This document shows positions 1 through 12,510 of a stretch of DNA of 64,000 nt, in pieces. The translations under genes were made by a program, and so were the position numbers. Source of the DNA: Pseudofabraea citricarpa (taxonomy: Eukaryota; Ascomycota; Leotiomycetes; Helotiales; Dermateaceae); contig JAPWGK010000013.1 of the NCBI GenBank assembly GCA_029641185.1, positions 1,240,001-1,304,000 of the forward strand, read 5' to 3'. The notes below the pieces were generated by a model, which saw nothing but the letters and a program-made list of their open reading frames with translations, searched no databases and was not told the origin of the DNA. Numbering within the stretch: position 1 is the stretch's first letter; every line of letters begins with the position of its first letter.

Positions 1-682
1 CAACGATGAATAACAAGGCACTCATCCATGCTGGAACGGTTCCCAGTGGCGTCATAATTGCGTTGGAAGACAATTCCAAAGGGAATTTCAGAGGCATACT
101 GTAATAGGCTGTCGCTTGAATATTTCCAGACTGGCAAAAATAACAACCAATACAAATAGCCGGGGAAAGCTTCTAAATAGTTATCTGGAAGGTTGCAGCG
201 CTGGGCTACCTAGATGAGTGTTCTGTAGACCTCCTATATTTGTTACCAAAGTACTTATTATTCGTGTAGCGCCGGCTCAACTACTTTCGGGGGACAGTAA
301 AATCGGATGAGACGGTCCGTTTTGGTGATGCCAGAATATCATCCTTTTTTGAACTTTGCTTGTTTCGACTTAATTGGTTTCTGCTTGACTGCCTTATTGG
401 TGGGTGTTATGCCCAACAAGGCAGGGCGAGTCGAGAGAGGAAGCCAAAGGCGAATCTAATAATATCGCTTAATAATGCATTTAGTGTCGTCGAGGAAATA
501 TGCACATCTGTTGACCAATACCTGTGCCGATTGATAGTACAATGCGTATTAACTCCCTGCTGGAAAACAAATCAACTCGACTTCGACGTCTAATACAAAT
601 TCAAATCAAGACAGGCAGTTGCTTGCAAAGCTTCGCCTAATTCCATTTGCTAATTTGAAGTACGTTCGACCAAAATTGAAGC
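1..682. other. intergenic, no gene seen
   Basis: Upstream region of the flavin monooxygenase gene. The longest open stretch (360-593 on the plus strand) has no recognisable protein features and lacks support. No tRNA, repeat or clear core promoter element could be recognised. Confidence 0.6.
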
Positions 683-2281
683 ATGTCTTCTAAGGTTCAG
701 AAGTGTTTGGTACCATTACGGGTCATAGTTGTCGGGTGAGTTAGTTTCATTTGACAAAGGCTGGACACCTTTCTAATTTAAATGCAGAGCCGGTATCTCA
801 CCCAAGCACAAAGATACTCATGTTTGAATGCACAACTCTGACACTCTAAAAACAGGTCTTGGAGGTATTTCTGCGTCTATATCGCTCGCTAGACGTGGAC
901 ATCACGTCTTGGTGCTGGAATCAGCTTCGGAGGTGCAATCTATTCCTTTGTATGTTTGTCCTGAGCTAAACCACATAGCTTCTCGCTGTCGGTGCAGGAG
1001 TTGCATTACCACCAACGACACGGCGTTGGTTCGAATGTACGTTGGCCAAAAGAAGGTTCTTCAATGATTGACTGACAGCCTGGGTAACAGCCGAGGGGGT
1101 GCTTGAGTTAGATGACACTGCATGTGTTGCTCTAGAAGGGATCGAGATATCTCGGTGGGATACTGACGAGCTGGTTGTGTGGACAGCAGCAAACCCGGTG
1201 GGGAAACAAAACTCCATCCATCATGGTGACCTGCAGTTGGCGCTTCTCTCTCGAGCTCGGCAATTAGAGAATATCGAGATCAGGTTTGGAGCACGTGTCA
1301 CGGACATCATCGTAGAAGAAAACTTGGTCCTCGTTGCGACAGGAGACCGCCTCGTGGGGGATTTAATCATCGCAGCTGACGGAGTCAAATCCACCATCAA
1401 GCAGAAGATCTGTCCCCCAGAAGCATGCCTAGCACAGCCCACAGGCGAAGCCGCTTACCGATTTACTATTCCTCGCCAGCTTTTAGAGGGCGATGTTGAC
1501 CTACTAGCCTTGGTGCAACGCCCATGGGCACGGAGATGGGACGGGCCTGATAGCCATGTGGTCGCCTATCCGGTGCGGAACCATGAACTTTTCAATGTAG
1601 TCCTAATTCATCCGGACGATGATCATGCCAAGGAGTCCTGGACAACGGTGACAGAAAAACATCATGTTGTCGCAGCTTTCCAAGACTGGAACTCTACGGT
1701 TCACAAGCTGATCGACCTTGCACCAGCTGAAGTTCCCAACTTCCGAATGTTTCTCTATCCTCCGTCACCTGTATGGGCTAAAGGTTCCACAGTCCTCCTC
1801 GGTGATGCGTGTCATGCCATGCTGTCAGTGATATAATTTCTATTTAGTATACTTAGATGATAGTCCACGCATGTGCTAACTTGTACTGCATAGTCCCTAT
1901 CTTGGCCAAGGAGTTGCTCAAGCCGTTGAAGATACAATTGCGATTACTACCGTGTTATCTATCATCGAGAGTAAAGGACAGCTTCCTTTGGCAATACGGG
2001 CATATGAAACGTCTCGTAAAGGACGAGTCGAACAAATTCAGGCTGCCACCTATCAAGCAAGGCAGCACTTACATCTCAAAGACAAGAAAGAACAAGCATC
2101 TCGTGATATCCAACGAGTTGCAGCTTCTGAGTCAAATGAAAACAGCGACGTGGTGAAGATGCAGCACTCTTATTGGGTTTGGGATGCTGCGGAGGTTGCT
2201 CGAACCACTTTATTGGATCTTATCCCGATAGCCAGTGCTATTCAGCATGGAGGTGAATACTCAGTGGATGTAGCACCTTGA
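683..2281 (+). CDS. FAD-dependent monooxygenase, salicylate hydroxylase-like (group A)
   Basis: Predicted NAD(P)H- and FAD-dependent hydroxylase. Proposed exons are 683-735, 788-792, 856-932, 979-1036, 1091-1823 and 1894-2281; together they give 1314 bases, or 437 residues plus TGA. The family is shown by three motifs: an N-terminal Rossmann motif GAGLGG (residues 18-23) followed by SISLARRGH; AADG at about 159-162 (the DG motif); and GDACHAMLPYLGQG from 302 (FAD ribityl-binding GD motif). ELLAVGAGVALPP after the first helix also fits the family. Introns have GTGAGT, GTATCT, GTGCAA, GTACGT and GTCAGT donors. The length is normal for the family. No membrane anchor or signal peptide is seen. 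It lies 1.2 kb upstream of the PKS on the same strand, which suggests a tailoring role, but the substrate cannot be predicted. The fourth intron could alternatively end at 1078, adding four residues. Confidence 0.9.
788..792 (+). other. 5-base microexon of the monooxygenase gene
   Basis: Intron 1 (736-787, donor GTGAGT, acceptor GCAG) and intron 2 (793-855, donor GTATCT, acceptor ACAG, CTGAC branch near 838) leave only AGCCG between them. These five bases complete Gly18, encode Ala19 and open Gly20 of the GAGLGG FAD motif. Splicing exon 1 straight to 856 breaks the frame, so the microexon is needed to make the conserved motif. Confidence 0.85.
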
Positions 2282-3516
2282 TTTTATAGAGATGTTGTCG
2301 CTGCAATACACCGAATTGGTATAATTCCCACACCCTTGAAGCATCTTGACTTGATAACTTCTCGAAATAACAAAATAGAACATAGTCAACTTTATTGATT
2401 TTGCAGCTCTATTGTTGTGATATTTGTATTGAGAACTGTCTTTTATAATATCATTTTACACTTGAGAATTCAACTACCTGCAGGTGGTTATTGATGCCGT
2501 CCATGTAGCTTTCAAATTCAGATGTCGTTTAAGAATTCGTTTTCATAGAAACTCGCTTGCCTCTCACCTTTGGATTTGATACCCAAGATATAAGGTTAAA
2601 GTTAAGAGTTTGACATGTTTTTCTTTCCTTCTTTAAACAGAAAGTATATATATTTCCTTTCTTGCTTTTGACGTGCTAAGATGTATAATTATTGGTCTAT
2701 AAAAAACATAAATATTTCTGTATTAACCAACCAACCATTGTATTTCAGATGTTTGGTAAATCACTTGAATAATACTTTTTCAGAGGGTTATTTTAATGAG
2801 TTATAAAAGAGTTCAGTGTTATCTGAGTAATCTGGAGTAAAACATTACTTGGATAAAATTGAAATTATATAAGCAAACTTATATTTTATCATATGCTTTG
2901 GCCCCTCTCACTCACATGAGATATCTAGATACCTATCTGCGAGTATTTTGGTGGTTACGTTTCTGGACAGGCTTTTCCGCTACCAATTTTTTTCTCCTTC
3001 GCAATGATGTTGTAAGCTTACCATACATATGACATCTTGGCTAGCCCAGAACGTTTCTCGGCTCATCTATCCATTTTTGGTTGAAGATCGTTGGTTATTG
3101 ATTACAAGGCAAGGCGAGACGACGAAACGATGGAAAATAAAAGGCGCGAAACACAGCGGTAGAGCTAAACTCTAGAGACATTTGTGCTCTTGAGTGGTGG
3201 AGCTTTTGCATACTTGGTAGACTATCTGCTCCACCACATTTCGTTGGGTGCTCTTGTCATCACATAGCTTAGATCAATGCACTGTCTCATGCCTACTCTT
3301 TGATAAGCCACAAACAGGGTGTTTTATTTCCTTGGTTCTGAAGCTCGCTAAGCAACCATACGGGATTGCCTTCAATGTGCATGAATTGGACGACGGCAAG
3401 CTTAAGTAAAATCTCCTTCTTGGAAGCAACAATAATCCACACGCCGAACTAGATTTTTCCCTTCAAGTTTTTTGACTTATTTCGCATTGTCTGACGGTAT
3501 TCAACACCACTAGACA
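2282..3516. other. intergenic, PKS upstream region
   Basis: About 1.2 kb between the monooxygenase stop and the PKS start. It contains the 3' end of the first gene and the PKS promoter. It is moderately AT-rich with homopolymer runs and a pyrimidine-rich patch shortly before the PKS ATG. No gene, RNA or clear binding-site array was recognised. Confidence 0.55.
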
Positions 3517-6500
3517 ATGGAGGCCAATGGGAAGACGACCGCTCATGAAAGCCGTGCCAATGCCTATAGAAATGGTAGTCTTGACAGCTCAAATGGCAGC
3601 ATCAATGGACACGCCAGCAAATTGAACGGAACCAGCAGCCTCGCAGGTGGCCATGAAGAGCGCAATGACATCCCTATTGCTATTTGTGGGATGGGACTGA
3701 GATTGCCAGAGGGGATACGTAGTGATGCCGCACTGTATGATTTCCTGGTGAACAAAGGAGATGCTCGGAGCCTTGCCGGTAATAGTCGATACGATAGCGA
3801 TGCGTACTACAGACCAGATTCTAAACCAGGGTCAATTGTCTCGAGATATGGCTATTTTCTTAATGACGTTGACTTTTCCAAATTCGACCTGTCAATGTTC
3901 AGCATGACCCCGGCCGAAGTAGAGCAACTCGATCCCAGCCAAAGATTGCTGCTTGAGGTTGTCAGGGAAGCTCTCGAGAGCTCTGGAGAGACCGATTGGC
4001 GGGGAAAGAATATTAGCACCTATGTCGGTCTTTTTAGTGAAGATTGGAAAGACCTACATTCAGTAGATACCCAAGATTTTGCTCCATATCAACTAACAGG
4101 AGATAATGACTTCGTATGGGCCAATCGAATAGCGTATGAGTATGATTTGAAAGGGCCAAGGTATGGAAGAACCCCCAACATGTCAAAAAGACAAGCCATG
4201 AGAGCCAGAGCTGACACCCAGAAGTATGACCGTCAAGTCGGCGTGCTCCTCTGCCGGTCTGGCATTGCACCTTGCGTTACAATCTATCCGTCTAGGAGAA
4301 TGCACCTCTGCTGTTGTTGCGGGGGCAAACTTAATTTTGGCGCCTGGGATGTCAGTTCTCTTGACTGCTCAGATGACATTGTCCCCGGACGGCTCTTCGA
4401 AGACATTTGATGCATCGGCCGATGGCTATGGTCGTGGGGAAGGCGTTTCCGCCCTCTACGTAAAACGACTGGACGAAGCCATCAAAGATGGCAACCCTAT
4501 ACGAGCAGTTATCAGGGCTTCAGCGACCAACGTGGATGGAAGAACACCAGGCATTACTATGCCGAGTATAGAGGCCCATGAATCTGCAATTCGACGGGCA
4601 TACCAGGACGCAGGCCTTGACATATCGAAAACAGCGATGGTCGAATGCCATGGGACTGGCACCTCCGTAGGCGATCCTCTTGAAGTCAAAGCCATCGTAA
4701 ATTGCTTTGGAAAAGACGGCCTATATATCGGATCAGTAAGTCCAGGTTCCTCGTCTCATTCATAGTACTTGCCTTACAAGAATACAGGTCAAGCCCAACC
4801 TGGGACACAGCGAAGGTGCTTCAGCAATAACAAGTATCGCAAAGGCCGTATTGTCCCTCGAGAACAGAACCATCATACCGAACATCAAGTTCACCACGCC
4901 CAACCCAGCTAGTGAGTCCTCCGAGTTCCAGCTCGTTTTCACTCTGACAGTATAGTTCCATGGGATGATGCAAAGCTGGCCGTTCCTGTGGAGCCCATGC
5001 CATGGCCTGAGAATCGCGACGAGCGCATCAGCGTTAACTCGTTCGGTATTAGCGGTTCCAATGTACACGTGAGTTTCCTAGAGCTGTCAAATAAAACTAT
5101 ACCATATGCTGATTCTAGATACATAACAGATAATCTTGGATTCAGCAGCATCATTTGGGCTATCAGCTACACGCCCACAATATGAAACAATCACTGCAGC
5201 GGAAGATTCAAGGCCGCCTAAAAGTCTTCTGCTGTTCTCAGCAAACCACGCTGCATCGCTCAAGAAGACTGTAGAAAACCACGAAGAATACTTGGAACAA
5301 CATCCAGACCGTCTTCAAGATCTTGCCTACACTCTTGCCCAGCGTAGAGAACACCTTAAAATTCGTTCTTTCTGCGTTACAGATAGCACCGCCACAATGC
5401 CAATCAAGATCTCTTCCCAGACAAAATCCCAGGCTCCTATAAAAGTGGCATTTGTGTTCACTGGGCAGGGTGCCCAATGGCCCCTCATGGGAAAAGAGCT
5501 AATGGCAGACTACCCGTCCTTTTTGGCCAGCATCAGGGCGATGGATGCAGCTCTTCAGGGCCTGGAACATGCGCCTTCATGGTCATTAGAAAGTATGCTC
5601 ATTTGAAACCATTGAAATGATGCGAGGCTTACGATAAACAGGTGTTCTTTCGGAATCAGACGAGTCAATCATAAGGAAAGCCGAGTATTCTCAACCGATC
5701 TGCACAGCACTTCAAGTTGCTCTCGTTGACCTCCTTGCGGATTATGGCATCCAACCTTCGGCTGTCATGGGCCACTCTAGCGGTGAAATTGCAGCTGCCT
5801 ACGCCGCGCGTGCTTTGACTGCGAAAGAGGCCATCATAGCTGCTTTCTATCGGGGATATGTTTGCAAAAAGGCAACTATCGCTGGTGGAATGGCTGCAAT
5901 AGGATTGGGTCGCGTCGAAATCATGCCACACCTTGTCCAAGGAGTCAGAATTGCTTGTGAAAACAGTGCCTCTAGCGTCACAATCTCCGGTGATTCAGTC
6001 CGCTTGGAAGAGGTAATGGCTGCTATCAAACAAGAGCACCCCAAAGTCCTAGTGCGACGACTCCAAGTTGAAATGGCTTATCACTCACGTAAGCTATCTT
6101 CCGAGTTCTTAGTCGTTCTATGCTGACATCCTGAAGACCACATGCAAGTTGTTGGAGATATATATGAAGAGCTCATCAGCAAGCATCTAGTGCCACAGGC
6201 CCCTCAAGTGCCGTTCTTTTCAAGTGTCAGGCCCAAGGTTCTCGTCAAAGCTTCCGATTTCGGGTCGAAATATTGGCAAGAGAATCTAGAGAGCCCAGTG
6301 CAGTTCCGTTCTGCTTCAAGACGCCTCATTAGTGAGCTCGGAACCTCTGTCATACATCTGGAAGTTGGACCGCACTCAGGCCTTGCTGGTCCCCTAAGGG
6401 AGACATACAAAGAGACTTCAACACCTGTCCAATATGTTACGACGCTCGTCCGTGGCCAAAACGGCACTGTGTCATTCCTAGAAGCTGCCGGCCAGCTATA

Positions 6501-9500
6501 TGCTAATGGCTACAAGATCACTCTTCCCACCACATCCAAGAAGCCTAAAGTGTTGACAGACTTGCCAGCCTATCCGTGGCACTACGAACAGAGCCACTGG
6601 GCCGAGACAAGAGTTATGAAGAACTGGAGGCTCCGGAAGCATCCAGCTCATGATCTCTTGGGGGTCCCAATCCTAGAAGGAACTGAAATTGACCCTATAT
6701 GGAGGAATAACCTTCGCACCGTTGATGTTCCTTGGTTAAGAGACCATAGGGTTGGGAATGATATCGTATTCCCAGCAGCAGCCTACATAACTATGGCTGG
6801 AGAAGCCGTTTTCCAAATAACAGGAATAAAGGAGTATACGGTCAGAGATGTTACTTTCCGTACAGCAATGGTGTTACGCGACGACAAACATACTGAGATT
6901 ATGACTAGTATTCGACGCCAGCGCCTCACTATCAATCTAGAAACTGACTGGTTTGAGTTCTCTGTTGTCTCATACGACGGCACAACATGGACGAGACATT
7001 GCTGGGGATTGGTGACGAGTGGTCGTGCATCTGCTGGTCCACCACCTAATATTAGATCTTACGAAAGGGCGGTCTCGTCCAAACGTTGGTACAAAACCAT
7101 GGCTAGAGTTGGATTTAATTACGGGCCTAAGTTTACTGGGTTGGAAGATATCACTTCTAGTGTCACCTCTCCCAAGGCTACAACCCGTATCCTGGATAGA
7201 CAAGACGAATATGAGTCTTCTTACCCAATCCATCCGACCACTGTGGATCTTATTTTCCAATCTTGGACAGTGGCCATCTCCAGAGGAGAGTATCGTGTAC
7301 TCAAGACACTTGTACTTCCCACTTTTATCGAAGAGCTTTATATTGGCAGTGTAGGCATGAATGATATTATCGTCAACACCGAGGCGACCGGCATTTCTGC
7401 AACTGCTAGAGGCTCTTCATATGGCGTTGCGGATGGTGAAGTAGTGTTCCATCTTAAAGGGTTCCAAGGGACACCCCTCGAAGATATAGGAATAGACAAA
7501 CCGCCTGAGCTAACACTTTTGAATCTTCAATGGAAGCCGGATGTTGATTTCATGGATGCAACACAATTGATGAGGCCGACATATGATCTTATGGATGAAG
7601 TTAGTCTCGTGGAAAGACTGTACGTGCTCTGTGCTCTGGAATCAAAAAACAGCCTGGTGGGTGTAAACTCAGTGCATCCTCATCAGGAAACATTCCGCTC
7701 CTGGATTGATACTGAAGTTGAGCGGTTTAAACGGCCCGGTTATCCGCTGGTTGAAGATTCTGCCGAGCTTGTCAGAATGGACGAACATACACGTCGCCAC
7801 TTGATAGCTGAAATCCTTCAACAATGTCAAGATACCAAGGCTAGTCCTGTGGCAACTGCCGTCTGGCGCTCGTACGATCAAATAGTTGACATCTTCGAAG
7901 GCCGTGTTGAATTCCTTGATGTCATGCTTCAAGATGGGATTCTTTCTGGGATCTACGATTGGATGAATAACATCTGGGATCTCCAGGGTTTCTTCCAGCT
8001 TCTAGGTAATACGAAACCTCAAATGAGAATACTCGAGATAGGTGCAGGGACAGGGGGGTTGACCGCTAAGATCCTCGAAAATCTGAGGTCTGATTTTGGC
8101 GAGCGCTTATACTTCAAGTATACCTTTACCGACGTATCGTCAGGATTCTTCGTCCAGGCCCAGGAGCGATTTAAAGATTACCAAGGAATCGAATATAAAA
8201 TGCTGGATATATCTAAGGACCCGCTCGAGCAAGGCTTCAATGCCGGAGAATATGATCTCGTGATTGCGTCGAATGTTTGTATAGACCCAAGCTCCCAATT
8301 TATAATTACTAAAACATGCTAGGTGTTGCACGCCACCCCAGTCTTAAACCAAACTCTCAGAAACGTCCGAATCTTGCTTCGTCCACAGGGTCGTCTTTTC
8401 TTACAAGAGTTATCTCCTAGTAAGTAAAATAGTGCAGATAAGCATGGTTATTATGTTGTCAACATGTCTGGATACTAGCTAACTGAAACCCAAAGTCACC
8501 AGATGGGTGGGTTTTATCATGGTATGTAGCCCAGTGTTTCTAACGAGGGTCGATTTTGGTTAAGTTGCTAATGGAATTATTCATTTAGGGTATGTTTTCT
8601 GGATGGTGGTTAGGAGATGCTGATAATCGGTTTGGTGGACCATTCATCTCTCCCGAAGAATGGGACACCAGATTACGTGAGGCGGGCTTTCTTGGCTGTG
8701 ACTCCGTTACCTATGATCATGCCCCACCATATCAGATAAACGCAAATATCATTGCAAAGCCTGCGATAGATTTCGTTTACCCCAAGAGGATTACTCTTCT
8801 TTCCGGCCCTAACCCGCACCCGTTGGAACAAGAAACTGAGTCGCGCCTACAAAATGCAGGCTACGATGTTGACCGCTGCGAATGGGGACAGGAGCTTCCA
8901 GCAGACCAGGACGTTGTCTCATTCGTCGACCTCAACAAGCCTCTCCTTCAAGATATTCAGCAGAGTGATTTGGAGAAATTTCTGGGGATTATCAGGTCAC
9001 TCCAGCAATCTCTAGTACTATGGCTCACGCCACCTGCTCAAATCAATTGCAAAGACCCCCATGCAGCTCAAATACTTGGTATGGCCCGAACTATTCGCGC
9101 CGAGCTTGCCATGTCATTTGCGACGCTAGAGCTCGAAAGCACAACAGAAGGAGCTACCAATGCTATTGTCGAAGTGCTACAAAAAATACAACGTAACCGA
9201 AATGTTTCTGACCTGGAAGACCTCGAACCGGATCTGGAGTACGCATATGCGAACGGCAGGATAAACCTTAGCCGTTTCCATTGGGAGTCTGTCACTGAGG
9301 CCTTGGTAAATGATTCTACCGAATCCACCGACGCAAAAGAGCTGGTACTGGGCAAACGAGGATTATTCGATACTCTGCAATGGACAGGGCAGAAATTTCA
9401 CGAACTCGAACCAGACGAGGTGCAAGTCAAGATGGTGAATGTTGGCTTAAAATTCACTGATATTATCGGCAGCTCCGAGGTGTTGGGCGAGGGCGATAAT

Positions 9501-11534
9501 GCCTTTAGCTTGGAAGGGTCTGGTTATGTTGTTAAGTCAGGCTCTAACGTCAAACACATCCAGGTCGGAGACAGAGTCATGTTGATCGGTACTAACTCGG
9601 TTGGACTGGCCACGGAGGTTCAGAGGCCTGCGGAATATTGTATCAAAATTCCTGACCAACTGAGCTTTGAGGATGCAGCCTCGATGCCCGTTCCCTATGT
9701 CACCGTGCTCAGATGCTTTGTTGACAAGGCGAACCTGCAGAAAGGCCAGTCGGTTCTGATTCATAGTTCCGCCGGTGATGTTGGGATTGCTGCAATTCAT
9801 GTTGCCAGATGGATTGGTGCCGAAATTTATGCCACTGTTGGCTCGGAAGAGGAGGCTGTCTTTTTAACCGAGGAATTCGAAATACCCCGTAATCGCATAC
9901 TCAGTTCTCGCGACCCGAGTTTTTTGGATGGTATCATGGAACTACGTAACGGTAAAGGCGTTGACGTTGTCCTCAACTCGCTATCCGGTGAACTTCTCCA
10001 CGCCTCGTGGAAATGCGTTGCCGTGAACGGTTGTATGCTCGGACTCAGCAAGCGAGACATGATTGGAAAAGGGCACATTGCTATGAATATATTTGAAGAA
10101 AATCGAACATTCTTCGGTATTGATATTCCACGCCTTGCAGTTCACGACAAACGCACCATCGCACGCCTGATGGGCCAAACAGTAGACCTATACAATAAAG
10201 GCTGTATCAAGCCAATTCATCCCACGGTAGCGTTCGACGCCGAGCGGGTTGAAGAAGCTTTCCGATTTATGCACAAAGGGGTCGACATGGGCAAGATTGT
10301 TGTCAAATTTCCCGAAGAAGATATCTTACCCCTAACTCTCACAGTTCCTGCTCCCGTATTCAGAGGTGATGTATCTTACCTTCTCGTCGGTGGACTAGGC
10401 GGTCTAGGAAAATCGATAGCATCCTGGATGGTTGGGAATGGCGCCAAAAGTCTTATTTTCCTTTCGAGATCTGCTGGCAAATCAGATGTGGATCAAAGGT
10501 TCTTCAACGAGTTGAAAATCGCAGGTTGCTCCGTGCAATGCTATGCAGGCAATGTTGCTGACCGGGCGGACATTCAAAAGGCAGTTAATCAAGCTTCGAA
10601 GCCGATTGCCGGCGTGATGCAGATGGCTATGGTCTTACACGACGTGGGTGTGATGGATATGAATCAAGAGAGTTGGGATGCCGCCGTGGGGCCTAAAGTG
10701 CAAGGAACCTGGAATCTTCATCATGTCTTGCCTGACAATCTCGACTTCTTTGTTCTCTTCAGCTCGTATATCGGTATCATGGGCAATTACGGCCAATCCA
10801 ACTACTCTTCGGCCAATTCTTTCCTAGATGCCTTCGCTCAGTACCGACAAAGCTGTGGTTTGTCAGCAACTGTGATGGATATTGGACCCGTTGAGGACGC
10901 TGGATTTATTAGCCGCACGCAGGCAGTTCTGGACTCCTTGGCAGCAACCACGGCACGCTTCATCACTGAGCAGGACTTTCTTGAATACATGCAGCTCGCT
11001 GTATCTAATCCAGGCAAAACACATACATCAGAGGCATCGACTTCATTATTAGGCGGCTACTGCAATCCACGCCAGATCATCCATGCAATGGAGTGTAGCC
11101 TTCCTATTATGCATCCACAAAATAACATCATCTGGAAACGCGAACCCCGTATGGCGATATATCGAAATATAGAAAAAGCCGCTACCGATAGTCAAGCTGG
11201 AGAGGTTGTTGACGGTCTGAGGCATTTCCTATCCTCCGCAATGGCAGATCCAAGAAAATTTGATCAAACGGATAGCGTGGAACTGCTGGCCCAAGAAATT
11301 GCAAAGCGGGTCTCTATATTCTTAATGAAGGAGGAGGGGGAGATTGATATTTCTCAAACACTGACCGCTATCGGTGTAGACTCACTTGTCGCGATAGAAC
11401 TCCGCAACTGGTGGAAGCAGAATCTTGGTATTGAAACTTCCTTGTTAGAACTAATGGGCGGGGGCAGTATTCAACAATTGGGAGAATTAGCTGCGAAGCG
11501 ACTAAAGGATAAATTCTCTAGAGATAAAGATTAG
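3517..11534 (+). CDS. highly reducing type I polyketide synthase (KS-AT-DH-cMT-ER-KR-ACP)
   Basis: Iterative PKS that would build a reduced, C-methylated chain in the cytosol. Ten exons: 3517-4160, 4225-4735, 4788-4911, 4956-5068, 5130-5592, 5642-6088, 6137-8274, 8323-8419, 8496-8521, 8589-11534; 7509 bases, 2502 residues. KS from about 51 has Cys222 (SACSS), His357 (ECHGTGT) and His392 (NLGHSE). AT from about 570 has GHSSGE with Ser664. DH has His971 ([11 protein letters not shown]) and Asp1138 (HPTTVD). The cMT SAM site LEIGAGTGG is at 1400-1408. ER has HSSAGDVG at 1913-1920. KR has GGLGGLG near 2122-2128 and Tyr2260 (GQSNYSSAN). ACP has GVDSL with Ser2453. All domains look intact, though the ER site has Asp where GGVG is common. 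There is no thioesterase, reductase or condensation domain at the C-terminus, so release must come from elsewhere. The start ATG has A at -3 and a Ser/Asn/Gly-rich leader follows. The product cannot be named. Confidence 0.95.
4161..4224 (+). other. PKS intron 1 with tandem NAGNAG acceptor
   Basis: The intron starts GTATGG and ends CAGAAG, so splicing can finish at 4221 or 4224 without frame change. Ending at 4224 gives the common GPSMTV sequence just before the catalytic Cys; ending at 4221 adds an Arg (GPRSMTV). Confidence 0.7.
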
Positions 11535-12510
11535 ATTTCATACTAGTACAAATAGATAAAATTAAGATCAGTGAATTTTACCTTTTGAAATTATAACACA
11601 TTTAAACTCTTAGACTTTTAAATGAACGCATTGAATTATATTAATAGAATTGGTCTTAGTAAGCAAAGATTTAAATATTAACCTTAATTTATTCTACTAT
11701 CCTAGACACTTTTATTTAACCACTTACACTCCAGCTAGAATCTAAGCCCCACCTCTATATACTGGAGCCGAGCTCAGCGGTTTGGTATATTAGCGAGAAT
11801 GGCGTGGAGGTCGATAGGATAGGAGATCACGGAGATCAGGGCCTCGAGCCGTTACGTTTTGGCCTTGGTATTTGATGGAAATTTCCATCGTAAATTATAG
11901 GGGCGTCGGTTCTTAATCAATATCTCTTTCTAGACTGAGATTATGTTAGATTAGGCAATTATATATATGGTAAGTGTTGGAGGCAAGCTGTAAGGCGGGA
12001 AGGGGAAGATGAGGTTGTCTCTTTAGCTGGATCTGCAGGCTCGGATGTGGTATAATGGTATGATAATTGTGGCTGCCTTTATTGAGTGCAGCTTTCTCCA
12101 TTAGATGCGTAATATAATAGGAAATAAGAGCTTGAAGTGGCAGGAGCCGAGCATGTGCAGGTTCGAAACATGGGTTTTCCAACCTCTGCAAAGGGTTAGA
12201 AGGGCGGTATAGTTGGTTCTTCATGGGGTGTACCCGAAATCATGACAGCGCTAAAATTATGAGCCCCGCCAAAATTACTCCGTACCAATTCAAGAATTGG
12301 GGTGTTGGGGGAGAATAGACAAGGATCATGGCCCTCGTCTCGGGGGCTCTCTCCTCTCCCCGCCACGAGGCTGCACCACAGCACCCCGCAATCAATGCTC
12401 CTCATCGGTAGGATATTTGATGCTGCATACTGTGTGTTCTGAGCCAAATGATATAAACACTTTGGAACATATCAAAAAAACGCACTGTCGCCATATAACA
12501 ATCGTTCATC
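11535..12510. other. intergenic, AKR upstream region
   Basis: The first 200 bases are an AT-rich PKS 3' region. The rest is of normal composition. A TGGTATAATGG string near 12051 and GGTTCGAAA near 12160 resemble tRNA A and B boxes, but no cloverleaf forms around them. No gene is supported. Confidence 0.55.
12285..12300. promoter_or_regulatory. palindrome with CCAAT core in AKR promoter
   Basis: CCAATTCAAGAATTGG is a perfect 7+7 inverted repeat around a 2-base centre, about 210 bases upstream of the AKR start. It carries CCAAT on both strands. It may bind the CCAAT complex or a dimeric regulator; this is inference only. Confidence 0.35.

Noticed and set aside
360..593. 77-codon open frame upstream of the monooxygenase
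   Set aside because: No recognisable motif, composition or neighbour support; consistent with chance.
1037..1090. In-frame TGA at 1069-1071 in the monooxygenase, suggesting a pseudogene
   Set aside because: It lies inside a well-formed 54-base intron (donor GTACGT, CTGAC branch, acceptor ACAG) whose removal keeps the frame and gives a full-length protein.
3517..8588. The PKS appears as several separate frames with stops
   Set aside because: Each break coincides with a 44-76 base GT-AG intron, and joining the exons gives continuous conserved motifs and exactly 2503 codons.
12040..12170. Possible tRNA gene or tRNA-derived SINE (TGGTATAATGG and GGTTCGAAA)
   Set aside because: The boxes are about 100 bases apart, the B box departs from consensus after GGTTCGA, and no acceptor stem or anticodon arm could be paired.
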